A stretch of 64,000 nt of DNA from Novosphingobium resinovorum. Its GTDB lineage: Bacteria > Pseudomonadota > Alphaproteobacteria > Sphingomonadales > Sphingomonadaceae. Below, in pieces: positions 27,894 to 35,960 of this stretch. The notes beneath the pieces were generated by a model. That model did no database searches and had not been told where the DNA came from. It was given only the letters and a program-made list of their open reading frames with translations. Position numbers and translations under genes: made by a program. The stretch is from NCBI RefSeq assembly GCF_001742225.1, contig NZ_CP017077.1, positions 248,001-312,000 of the forward strand, given 5' to 3'. Position 1 is the first letter of the stretch, and every line of letters starts with the position of its first letter.

Positions 27894-29359
27894 AGGCCGT
27901 TGACGCGGGAACGGGCTTTCGATTCAAGACTGCGATGGATCGAGGCGGCATCCCCACTATTGCGGAATTGATGGCGCTTCTGGCGACGAAAGCCGCTGAA
28001 GTCGAGGCATTGGCGGCCGAGAGAGACTCCCTTGCCCGGCGCATCCTTAAGCTTGAGGAGGAACTGGCGCTGGCGCGGTTGCACCGCTTTGCGCCGCGCA
28101 GCGAAAAGCACCTGGATCGTGTCTTCAATGAAGCCGAGCAGGCCTCCCTTGAGGACGATACCGACGATGGACACGACGACGTCGATGAGTCGGCCGCCGC
28201 CGATCTTCCCGACACGGGATTGCCGGAGGCGAGAAAGCCAGAAGGGAAGAAGCGCGGGCGCAAGCCACTTCCTGCCGACCTGCCGCGCCAGCGCGTCGAA
28301 TATGACCTCGCCGACGACCAGAAGGTCTGCCCGTGCTGCAGCGAACGGATGCATTGCATGGGGGAAGTGGTAACCGAGCAGCTTCACATCGAGGTGAAGG
28401 CCACGGCCCTTCAGAATGCCCGCGCCAAATATGCATGCCGCAATTGCGACCGCACCGGGATCGCCACGCCGATCGTCATTGCGCCGATGCCCGCACAGCC
28501 CTTGCCGGGCAGCATTGCCACGGCCTCGACGCTGGCCTTTGCCCTTGTTCATAAATACGTCGATGGCACACCGCTGTATCGTTTGGCGCAAACCTTCGAG
28601 CGCGCAGGGGTACCTGTCAGCCGTGGTGCTCTGGGCCGTTGGGTGATCGCTTCGAGCGAGAGGCACTTGCATCGCATCTTTGACGCCCTGAAGCTGCGGC
28701 TCCGGTCCCAGGAGGTCATTCATGGCGACGAGACTACGGTTCAGGTGCTGAAGGAAGAGGGCAAGGCTCCTACCAGCACCTCGTATATGTGGGCCTACCG
28801 CAGCAGCGAGGACAGCGAACAGCCGATCGTGCTGTTCGACTATCAACCCGGTCGCCGGCAGGAACATCCGCAGGCCTTCCTCGGCGACTATCGCGGCATC
28901 CTGATGAGTGACGGCTATACGGCCTGGCGCACATTGAAAGGCGCCACGCATCTGGGCTGCATGGCCCACGCCAGACGGCGCTTTGCCGACGCCCTCAAGG
29001 CGAGGAAGAAACAAGGCGGGCCGCCCGCACAGGCGCTCAAGTTCTTCGACCAGCTCTACCGGATCGAAAGGCAGGCGCGGGACGAAATACCCGATGAGGG
29101 GGAAACGCAGGCCAGCTACATGCGCCGCTTCCGCCAGAAACATAGCGTCCCGGTCTTGGATGCCCTCAAGGCATGGCTCGATGCCATCGCGCCCAAGGTT
29201 GTGCCCGACACCAAGCTTGGCGATGCGGTCTCCTACACCCTCAACCAGTGGGAATACCTGACGCGCTACGTCGAAGACGGCAGGATGCCGATCGACAACA
29301 ATCTTCTCGAACGCGACATCAGGGTTTTTGCAACGACTGGTTCATTATGCACCTCCTCT

Positions 29360-31426
29360 TCAAACGTCCGGAAACAGGGACTTTTGGTTTTCCATTTTAA
29401 TGCGACACGGGCCTCTGTAACGCGGAAACTGGGTCACCTCGTCCTTTTCCAGGTCTGCGGCTCGGATTTGGTGCGGCGCATCCGGTACAACTTGTTCGGT
29501 AGGGAGCACGCCCTCCTTGATCAGTCGACGGACGCGATGGGCCGTAACCCCAAGCTTTTTCGCGGCTTCGGTCAGTGTGAGCCACTCCCCATTCTTCTCA
29601 GCAGATCGGTATCCGTGGATTTTATGGACCGTGCGCAGTGCACTGACACGGCGTGCGGTCCACGTTTTTCCTTGCCCGGTCTGCATTCCCATCCGGTTCA
29701 GAGTAGCGGCAATGTCGGCGTCGGACCATCGGGTGGCCATGGACCGCATTACAGCGAGGGCAGCCTCCGGCGTTTTCTGGCCATGTTCGCCAGGGTTCGG
29801 TTTGCGAATACGCAGCTGAGAGTGTTGACCACCTTTCCAGTGGATCGTCAAAATGACTTCACGTTGCTCTTCGTCAACATCGGCAACGATATCAGTCACG
29901 AGAGTGCGCAGGAGTTGCTGGCGACACCGCGTATCGACGTTTGGTGCGCTCCAAGCAGCCTCCAAGTCAGTGGCAATGCCGGCGAAATCGGGGGTTGGGA
30001 TGCCCGTGTCGATTTGTCTTGCCTGCGTCAAAGCAGCTTCACAGGTTTCCACGCGCCTGAGCGCGGATTCCCAACTCTTCTCAAGTTGAGCAGCGATCAG
30101 GCGGTTGTCAGGGTCGCAAGCAGCATAGCGGCGTTCAGCAAGAGACGCCTCGTATCGCGCTTGCTGCAAGTCCAGCTCCATCATGCGATGTCGCTCTTCC
30201 AGATTATCCCGATGTACCCGGTCAGCTTCCATTGCGGACTCGATTGCCATTGGCGTTACGGCGCTCAATATTTCTTTGCCAATAGCAGGGTCGATCCGAG
30301 ACGCGCCAAAAGTCATGCATCGGGGTTTGGCCAGCATTTGGTTGATACTTTTGCATTGATAATAGGGATGGCTTGGCCGCCCTCTATAGGAAACAGACAA
30401 CCGCCTTCCACATCGGCCACAGGTGAGCAGACCAGCAAGCAAAGCCTGGCCGCCACGACCAGATTTGATGCCGCCCTTCTTTGCAAAGGTATTAACGGCA
30501 ATAAGGCTCTGGTTCCTCTCAAACTCGCTCCAATCAATGTAGCCTTCATGATGATCCCGGAGCAGCACTTCCCACGTTCCAAAAGGCTTGCCGTGGCCGT
30601 AGCTTTTGCGAGCCCTGCCATCGACAATCTCTGTCCGCTTCTCACTTTTGCCATAGGCGTATGCCCCAGCGTAGAACGGGTTCTTCAGGATCGAAATGAC
30701 GCTCCGATAGCGAAGCGGCACCCAATCGAAGGACACTCTTTTGCGCCCGTCAGAAGGACGGGGGAAATGGAAATTGTCCGCGGTGAGCGAAATCAGCACC
30801 TGGCGGGCGCTACCAAGCTCGCGGAAGCGCGAAAAGATAAGGCGGATAGCCTCCTGCACCCGAAGGTCAGGATCAAGCCCCAGACCATAATCGCGGTGCC
30901 AGATATAGCCGATCGGAACACTGAGGCGCAGTTCCCCCCGTCGTGCTTTGGCGCGCGCCGCGTCGAGCATGCGCGTTCGCAAAATGCCGAGCTCAAACTC
31001 GCTGATGCTGCCCTTCATGCCCAACAACAAGCGATCATTCGGTCGACAAGGATCATACACGCCATCGAGATCGATCACGCGCGCTTCCACCAGGCCGCAC
31101 AGTTCCAGGAGGTGATGCCAGTCTCGACCATTACGGGACAGGCGCGATGCATCCAGGTACAGCACCGCGCCGACCATACCTGTGCAGAGGCCGCTCACCA
31201 GTCGTTCGAAACCAGGGCGGTCGGCAGCGCCACTGGCGGTACGGCCGAGGTCATCGTCGATCACTTCGACATCACGGAACCCCCAGCGGCGCGCAACATC
31301 GACAAGTTCATATTGACGCCGCTGGCTCTCCAGGTTGTTCTGGACCTGGCCCGGGGTGGACTGCCGAACGTAGACGACAGCTTTGCGATTAAGCACCGTG
31401 GCCGGAATGAGATTATTGCCCGTCAT
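29360..31426 (-). CDS. Large serine recombinase
   Basis: A 688-residue recombinase. The resolvase domain starts AVVYVRQSTPGQVQNNLESQ with the catalytic Ser at about residue 23, followed by LDASRLSRNGRDWHHLLELC and the helix-E region FELGILRTRM. A recombinase domain (PIGYIWHRDYGLGLDPDLRV), a zinc-ribbon (LLTCGRCGRRLSVSYRGR with a later KSINQ/KPRC pair) and a coiled coil follow. The last 100 residues add a MerR-like helix-turn-helix (WLTLTEAAKKLGVTAHRVRR). It most likely moves its own element. It ends 24 bases from the left border. Confidence 0.95.
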   Translation of the reverse strand: MTGNNLIPATVLNRKAVVYVRQSTPGQVQNNLESQRRQYELVDVARRWGFRDVEVIDDDLGRTASGAADRPGFERLVSGLCTGMVGAVLYLDASRLSRNGRDWHHLLELCGLVEARVIDLDGVYDPCRPNDRLLLGMKGSISEFELGILRTRMLDAARAKARRGELRLSVPIGYIWHRDYGLGLDPDLRVQEAIRLIFSRFRELGSARQVLISLTADNFHFPRPSDGRKRVSFDWVPLRYRSVISILKNPFYAGAYAYGKSEKRTEIVDGRARKSYGHGKPFGTWEVLLRDHHEGYIDWSEFERNQSLIAVNTFAKKGGIKSGRGGQALLAGLLTCGRCGRRLSVSYRGRPSHPYYQCKSINQMLAKPRCMTFGASRIDPAIGKEILSAVTPMAIESAMEADRVHRDNLEERHRMMELDLQQARYEASLAERRYAACDPDNRLIAAQLEKSWESALRRVETCEAALTQARQIDTGIPTPDFAGIATDLEAAWSAPNVDTRCRQQLLRTLVTDIVADVDEEQREVILTIHWKGGQHSQLRIRKPNPGEHGQKTPEAALAVMRSMATRWSDADIAATLNRMGMQTGQGKTWTARRVSALRTVHKIHGYRSAEKNGEWLTLTEAAKKLGVTAHRVRRLIKEGVLPTEQVVPDAPHQIRAADLEKDEVTQFPRYRGPCRIKMENQKSLFPDV

Positions 31427-31565
31427 CGCTCGGCTCCTTCGCCGCGACGCCGGCCGCCGCCATTAGGAGGGTCGCCAACTTGGCGACGACCGTGCTGCGT
31501 TCCGCGTCGGTCAGGCCCCGAATCTGCGGCATATCGAGCGGCATGCTCAACTGACGGGCCAGCAT
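31413..31565 (-). CDS. Small protein preceding the serine recombinase
   Basis: A product of about 50 residues beginning MLARQLSMPLDMPQIRGLTD, followed by AERSTVVAKLATLLMAAAG. It overlaps the recombinase start by 14 bases and the end of the upstream gene, so all three are coupled. Small helical proteins of this sort often sit between a DUF5372-like gene and a recombinase in alphaproteobacterial elements; their role is unknown. A longer frame starting at 31628 exists, but its extra N-terminus looks non-coding. Confidence 0.55.
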   Translation of the reverse strand: MLARQLSMPLDMPQIRGLTDAERSTVVAKLATLLMAAAGVAAKEPSDDGQ

Positions 31566-31881
31566 CGGTAACGTCGAGGGTGGTGGTAATGCCTTCACAG
31601 GGCGCCTCCTGGATGGGGGTGAGACCATCCGACGAAGTCTGCCTGAAACCGCGATCGGTAAGCAGTCTATGAAGCTCCACGAGGCCAGTCACCGCAATCC
31701 GCGGTTCGCCCATCGCCATACCAGCGCAAAACGCCCTATCCAGCATCCACTCCGAAACCTGAATGATCTCGCCCGGCCTGATCTCTACCCGGACAATCGC
31801 ACCACTGGCCCGATCCTCGCGGCCTTCATACCGAAAACGGCCGCCGTGATATGGATGCCAACGGTAATGAAACTCTACCAT
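31423..31881 (-). CDS. DUF5372-like accessory protein of the serine-recombinase element
   Basis: The N-terminal 90 residues look genuine: MVEFHYRWHPYHGGRFRYEG, then VRVEIRPGEIIQVSEWMLDR and GLVELHRLLTDRGF. They resemble the small DUF5372-type proteins (a beta-rich HP.HG.RF-like start) found upstream of recombinases in rhizobial and sphingomonad elements. The tail after about residue 105 is low in structure and overlaps the next gene. The start is placed at the ATG 31881, inside the element border. Function unknown; perhaps recombination directionality. Family assignment is from memory and tentative. Confidence 0.5.
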   Translation of the reverse strand: MVEFHYRWHPYHGGRFRYEGREDRASGAIVRVEIRPGEIIQVSEWMLDRAFCAGMAMGEPRIAVTGLVELHRLLTDRGFRQTSSDGLTPIQEAPCEGITTTLDVTDAGPSVEHAARYAADSGPDRRGTQHGRRQVGDPPNGGGRRRGEGAER

Positions 31882-32215
31882 CTGCCCGACATGGGCAGAA
31901 TGAACATGTGATAGCAACGGGACGAAAATCCTGGCTCTTCTGCGACACCGTGGACGGCGCACGGGCGAGCGCCGTCACCTATAGCCTGATGCTGACTTGC
32001 CGCGCCTGCGGCGTCGAGCCTCTCGCGTGGCTACGCCATGTTCTCACTGAACTGCCCCAGCGACCTCTCGACGCCGATATCGACGACCTGCTGCCATTCA
32101 ACTTCGAAAAACACGCCTGACCTGCCGACGTCGCCGCGGTGGCCTGTCTCGTCCAGCGTCAACTGTGATGGCCGCACTGCCTCCGGAAGCAGCGTGCTAC
32201 GAAATGCGCGCTTAC

Positions 32216-32223
32216 GATAAGTC
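32216..32223. repeat. IS66 target-site duplication, right copy
   Basis: GATAAGTC directly follows the IS66 right end CGCGCTTAC and equals 27017-27024. It belongs to codons 4-6 of the disrupted small membrane-protein gene. Confidence 0.9.
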
Positions 32224-32321
32224 TGCCAAGCATGATGGTGTCTCCTTCGACACCCTCAATGGTGGAAGGCCTGCATTTGTTGCGGCAACCTGTGTCAGCC
32301 CATCGTGCTGCGATGGAGAGC

Positions 32322-32642
32322 TTCGAATGCGGCAGAGACTTTGCCGCCTGGCTGGGCCTCGTCCCGAAACAGCATTCAAGCGGTGGCAAGGAACGGCTCG
32401 GCCGCGTCTCCAAGGCCGGGCAGAGCGACATCCGCCAATTGCTTATCATGGGCGCCATGTCGCGATTATATTGGATGGGACGAAAATCGATCCCCGACAC
32501 CTCATGGCTGGCCCGCATGCTCGCGCGCAAGCCGCGGATGTTGGTGGCAATCGCATTGGCCAACAAGATGGCGCACACGATGTGGACGATGTTCGCGAAG
32601 CAGGAAGACTATCGAGCCCCGGCAACGGCAATCGCCGCCTGA
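32322..32642 (+). pseudogene. IS110-family transposase, C-terminal remnant
   Basis: The frame reads FECGRDFAAWLGLVPKQHSS, GKERLGRVSKAGQSDIRQLL and ARKPRMLVAIALANKMAHTM, which is the Transposase_20 half of IS110 transposases. The N-terminal DEDD half is missing. The following 150-200 bases resemble an IS110 3' tail. It differs in sequence from both other IS110 copies in the window, so it is a third, independent remnant. Confidence 0.8.
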
Positions 32643-33057
32643 TCGAAAGGTAGCGCAAGGCCCGAACCGGAAAGAGGGAGTGAGAAGGCGACGACCCGAA
32701 TGGGCAAAATGATCGAACAGATCTGGAGCAGGAAAACCAGTTGAGAGTCCCGAGCCGCGAACTCGTTAATCAGATTTGGACCTGTTCTGCGGATCACCAT
32801 ACCGGCCAGCGGCTTCTGGAAATCGCCGCAAGCAAAGGCCTGACAGAAGACCGCGCTCGATCACCTGCTCACCGGATCAGAAACTTCTTGCCTCACGGGC
32901 GGCAACCACAGAGGACTCTCCCGTTGGAAAAAGTAGGCCTTGCCCACGCATGGGCACCTGCCGGGAGGCAGGTCTGCCTGGGCGACCGTCCGCGCACTGG
33001 CTATCGACTTCGCGTAAAAGACAAGTCATGGCGCACAGGCGGTTGCAGGAGAAATGT
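32643..33057. other. IS110 tail and leader region of cofE
   Basis: No gene is supported. The first half looks like IS110 non-coding tail. The second half should hold the cofE promoter and contains a small hairpin (CTGCC, GGGA, GGCAG at about 32960-32975). AGGAGA at 33047-33052 is the ribosome-binding site for the GTG start of cofE. Confidence 0.45.
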
Positions 33058-33858
33058 GTGAGCCGTTCCGACGATACGAATGCCATCGGCGATCTGAGCG
33101 TCCACCCGATCGCCGGCCTGCCCATGTTCGCGCGGGGCCTGTCGGTGGCGACTTCGATCTGCGCCGCACTTGCCGAGGGCGGGCAAGCCTTGCGCGATGG
33201 CGATATCTGCGTGATCGCGCAGAAAATCGTCTCCAAAAGCGAAGGGCGAACGGTCGAGCTTGCCGCCACGGTGCCGGGCCGGGACGCGCAAGACCTTGCC
33301 GCGCGCACCGGACGCGACCCGGCCATGGCGCAGGCGATCTTGAACGAAAGCGCCGAGATCTTGCGCCCGCACCCCGCAGCGATCATCGCCCGGCACCACA
33401 CCGGCCACGTCCTGGCCAATGCTGGGATAGATGCCAGCAATGTCGAAGGCGGCGATACTGGAGTGGTACTTCTTTGGCCGGTGGACCCCGATGCCTCAGC
33501 ACGCGCGATCCGCGCGCAACTGAATGCAGCCACAGGCTCGCGGGTTGCAGTGATCATCGCTGATTCCATGGGTCGAGCATGGCGTATCGGTACTATCGGC
33601 ACCGCCATCGGGTGCGCCGGACTGACGGTTCTCGAAGACCGTCGCGGCAAGGCGGTGGACCTGTATGGCCGCACCTTGCAGGCGACCGTGATCGCCATAG
33701 CGGATTCGATTGCGGCGATGGCGGTGCTGGCGATGGGCGAGGGCGACGAGGGCACGCCCGTCGCGCTGGTGCGCGGAGCCATGCGCTGGACTTGCGACGA
33801 GGATGGACCCGGAGCGGCCAGCGGGCTGCGCGCGATGGAACAGGACATGTTCCGATGA
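33058..33858 (+). CDS. cofE: Coenzyme F420-0:L-glutamate ligase
   Basis: A 266-residue CofE protein. It adds the poly-gamma-glutamate tail to F420-0 using GTP. Visible family blocks are LRDGDICVIAQKIVSKSEGR, the RDPAMAQAILNES stretch, IDASNVEGGDTGVVLLWPVD, VAVIIADSMGRAWRIGTIGT and AIGCAGLTVLEDRRGKAVDL. It is the single-domain form, without the FbiB C-terminal reductase domain. The start is GTG 33058, five bases after AGGAGA; the nearby ATG (33054) is out of frame. Its stop overlaps the cofD ATG. cofC and cofG/H (or fbiC/fbiD) are not in the window. Confidence 0.95.
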   Translation: MSRSDDTNAIGDLSVHPIAGLPMFARGLSVATSICAALAEGGQALRDGDICVIAQKIVSKSEGRTVELAATVPGRDAQDLAARTGRDPAMAQAILNESAEILRPHPAAIIARHHTGHVLANAGIDASNVEGGDTGVVLLWPVDPDASARAIRAQLNAATGSRVAVIIADSMGRAWRIGTIGTAIGCAGLTVLEDRRGKAVDLYGRTLQATVIAIADSIAAMAVLAMGEGDEGTPVALVRGAMRWTCDEDGPGAASGLRAMEQDMFR

Positions 33859-34820
33859 CAGGCAGGCACGTTCTGGCACTTTCTGGCGGCGTTGGCGGGG
33901 CCAAGCTGGCGGCGGGATTGGCGGCGATCCTGTCGCCCGGGGAGCTCACCATCGTCGTCAACAACGGCGATGATTTCGAGCATCTCGGCCTGACGATCTG
34001 CCCGGACATCGATTCGGTGACTTACGCCCTTGCCGATCTCAACGATACGGAGCGGGGCTGGGGCGTGAAGGACGAGACTTGGCAGGCCATGGTCATGCTG
34101 CGCGACCTTGGCGAGGCGGATTGGTTCAACCTCGGCGATCGCGATATGGCGATGCACATCGCGCGGTCTTGGCGCTTGCGTGCAGGGGAGACGCTTTCGC
34201 AGGTCACATCCCGGCTGACCCGCAGCCTGGGCATCGCCCATGCCATCGTCCCCATGAGCGATGCTCCCTTGCGCACGCAAGTGGGCACGGCGGATGGATG
34301 GCTCGACTTCCAGCGCTACTTCGTGGCCGAACAGTGCCGCCCGGTCGCCACCGGCGTCCGGTTCGCCGGAGCGCCGGGCACCCCGCCGTCGCCCGCCTTC
34401 ATGGCCGCACTGGCACGCGAGGATCTGGGGGCGATCGTCGTGTGCCCTTCGAACCCGTACCTCAGCGTCGATCCTATCCTGGCCGTGGATGGCGTGCGCG
34501 AAGCGCTCGCGGCACGCCGGGTGCCGCTTGTCGCGGTATCGCCCTTGGTGGGGGGAACCTCGCTCAAGGGTCCGCTCGCCAAATTGCTGGGCGAACTGGG
34601 CAAGCCGGTGGGCAATGCCTCAATCGCCGGTCATTACGGCGCGCTCCTGGACCATCTAGCGATCGATATCGCCGATGCCGCCGATGCGGCATCCCTGCAG
34701 CGCTCCGGCCTGAACGTAATCGTCACCCCGACCGTCATGCGCAATACCCGGGATCGCGAACAGCTTGCACAGACCGTACTGGCGGCGGCGGGGCTTAATG
34801 GAGGATGGATTCGGGTGTGA
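33855..34820 (+). CDS. cofD: 2-phospho-L-lactate (or phosphoenolpyruvate) transferase
   Basis: A 321-residue CofD protein that joins the activated three-carbon unit to the deazaflavin Fo to give F420-0. It has the N-terminal nucleotide loop LALSGGVGGAKLAAGL, VVNNGDDFEHLGLTICPDID, WFNLGDRDMAMHIARSWRLR, MSDAPLRTQVGTADGWLDFQ and VCPSNPYLSVDPILAV. All main family blocks and the usual length are present. It overlaps cofE in an ATGA. Whether the substrate is lactyl- or PEP-derived cannot be read from the sequence. Confidence 0.95.
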   Translation: MTGRHVLALSGGVGGAKLAAGLAAILSPGELTIVVNNGDDFEHLGLTICPDIDSVTYALADLNDTERGWGVKDETWQAMVMLRDLGEADWFNLGDRDMAMHIARSWRLRAGETLSQVTSRLTRSLGIAHAIVPMSDAPLRTQVGTADGWLDFQRYFVAEQCRPVATGVRFAGAPGTPPSPAFMAALAREDLGAIVVCPSNPYLSVDPILAVDGVREALAARRVPLVAVSPLVGGTSLKGPLAKLLGELGKPVGNASIAGHYGALLDHLAIDIADAADAASLQRSGLNVIVTPTVMRNTRDREQLAQTVLAAAGLNGGWIRV

Positions 34821-34887
34821 CCCGGACGTCGAACGCCTTAATATAGTCCGACAAACGAACCGGCGTTCGTGAGGGGAGAGCGGTATC

Positions 34888-35125
34888 AGACGCAAAGCAG
34901 GCCTTGGGGCGTTATGGTTGGCTCATATTGCCCTGTGGGCCGCCCATGCCTGGGCGGAGATCGTACACAATCCGGCAACGCGGGTCTTCCGATTGATCGG
35001 AGGCGAGACGGAATACGACGTCGGCGTGGACGAGGAAGGGCACCTTCAGTCGCTGTACTGGGGTGGGTCCCTCGGGGAAACCGCGCCCTTGTCGGCCACA
35101 TCCGGGCAGGCGGTCGCGGGGCCTG
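34888..35125 (+). pseudogene. Alpha-galactosidase-like (GH36) N-terminal fragment
   Basis: The frame reads RRKAGLGALWLAHIALWAAH then AWAEIV, a signal peptide, followed by RVFRLIGGETEYDVGVDEEG and HLQSLYWGG. This resembles the start of GH36 alpha-galactosidases, where FRLD...Y.fGV...G.LQ..YWG recurs. A normal ATG is absent; ATC stands where a start would fit, and a TTG lies at 34918. The frame is lost at about 35120. The fragment borders the kinase pseudogene. The family call is from pattern memory. Confidence 0.45.
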
Positions 35126-35189
35126 ATGCACCGCACCAAGAACCTGGCGCAGGAATTTGCCGGACAAGGCGAAGGGGTCGTCCTTGAGC

Positions 35190-35960
35190 ACGGCGTAAAG
35201 GCCGCGTTTTCGTGATCGAGAGATCTCGAGCCGCACGTTGTTGCGCTGGCAGTTCGAAAAGGACCGCAGGCCCACGACGGTAGAAGTGTCGGGACCGCTT
35301 GTCTTGGGCGCACCGGAACTGATCAATGTCCCCTGGGCCGCCATGGCTTCCGCGACGATGGCAAGGCCCAGCCCGCGCCCGGCTTGTTCAGCGGAGCCTT
35401 GAAGAACGGCTTGAAGAGCTCCGGCCAGTTCTCGTCCGGCACGCTGGCGCCATGATTGTACACCACCAGCGTGCCCGATGTGCTCACGGCAAGGTCGACG
35501 CTGCTGCCGAGCGACGTATGCATCAGAGCGTTCTCGACTAGTTTGGAGATGGCGATGCGCAGGATTTCGGGATTGGCTTCGACCCAAATCCGGTCCTGCT
35601 CGTCCAGCTCCAGCGACTTTCCGGCATCGAGCGCCATTGGCGCATAGGCAATGCAGATGTCGCGCACGAGTGTGTTCAGCTCCACCTTGTCCAGCAAGGG
35701 ATCGGCCGCGCGCCAGGAGCTGAGCTTGAGAAGCTGGGTGATGATTGTCGACATGCGGGCCGCGTCGTGCTCCAGCTCGTGGCGCAACTGGCCTTGGTGC
35801 AACTGGGCCAGCCCGCCGGTCAGGATCGCCAACTGGTTGGGGCGGGGCGCAATTCGTACGCCGCCGCGCCGGTGAACGTCTTCTGGCGGGTCATCGCATC
35901 GTCGACGCGTGCCAGCGCCCTGTTGACCACCCGGATGAGCGGCAGCAGTTCGCGCGGCAC
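35190..35960 (-). pseudogene. Sensor histidine kinase, decayed
   Basis: Pieces in successive frames give a degraded H-box (KTFTGAAAYELRPAP), LAILTGGLAQLHQGQLRHEL, RMSTIITQLLKLSSWRA, and an HATPase domain with LRIAISKLVENALMHTSLGS, FFKAPLNKPGAG and then LGLAIVAEAMAAQG and STVVGLRSFSN. A missing C near 35388 splits the G2 box (GLGLAIV). Another frame change separates the H-box, where the phospho-acceptor His is now Tyr in AYELR. It was a membrane kinase without a partner regulator nearby. Confidence 0.75.

Larger units (their letters stand above)
29336..31919 (-). mobile_element. Serine-recombinase element inserted in IS66 tnpC
   Basis: The insert of about 2584 bases is bounded by GCAACG at 29330-29335 and GCAACG at 31914-31919; one copy belongs to tnpC. 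It encodes a large serine recombinase and two small upstream genes on the minus strand, with little extra DNA. I see no long terminal inverted repeat, which fits serine-recombinase mobility through a short core identity instead of DDE chemistry. Confidence 0.85.
27935..32120 (+). pseudogene. tnpC: IS66-family TnpC transposase, interrupted by a serine-recombinase element
   Basis: The first part (27935-29335) has the N-terminal coiled coil AAEVEALAAERDSLARRILK, the zinc-finger CPCCSERMHCMG, and the DDE core HGDETTVQVL, LMSDGYTAWRT and PIDNNLLERDIRVFAT. The C-terminus resumes at 31920 as GRKSWLFCDTVDGARASAV and ends at 32120 with DDLLPFNFEKHA. The two parts join exactly in frame across GCAACG: the joined codons read DIRVFATGRKSW. 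The transposase is inactive as it stands but would be restored by precise loss of the insert. Confidence 0.95.
27025..32215 (+). mobile_element. Complete IS66-family element carrying a nested serine-recombinase element
   Basis: Terminal repeats are GTAAGCGCG at 27025 and the inverse CGCGCTTAC ending at 32215, flanked by an exact 8-bp GATAAGTC duplication. It carries tnpA, tnpB and tnpC in order. Removing the 2584-base inner element leaves about 2607 bases, the normal IS66 size. The insertion disrupts a small membrane-protein gene. Confidence 0.95.
26783..32233 (-). pseudogene. Small membrane protein gene split by IS66
   Basis: The 3' part (26783-27024) encodes IGAIAGNKAAEHVRGVNGTA, then LRRMGPLGLVAAVAGGYAYK and a basic tail. 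The missing start lies beyond the IS66 element: 32233-32216 on the minus strand reads ATG then LGRLI. Joining the pieces across one copy of GATAAGTC gives MLGRLIGAIAGNKAAEHVRG and so on, a protein of about 84 residues with one or two hydrophobic segments. I do not recognise the family. The IS66 insertion falls at codons 4-6 and must abolish expression. Confidence 0.8.

Noticed and set aside
27890..31672. A continuous + frame of 1260 residues
   Set aside because: It is tnpC reading through into the antisense of the serine recombinase after 29335. The second half has no family sequence; the true tnpC tail is at 31920-32120.
32877..34280. 467-residue minus-strand frame opposite cofE and cofD
   Set aside because: No domain-like sequence; both + strand genes have family motifs and coupled start and stop codons.
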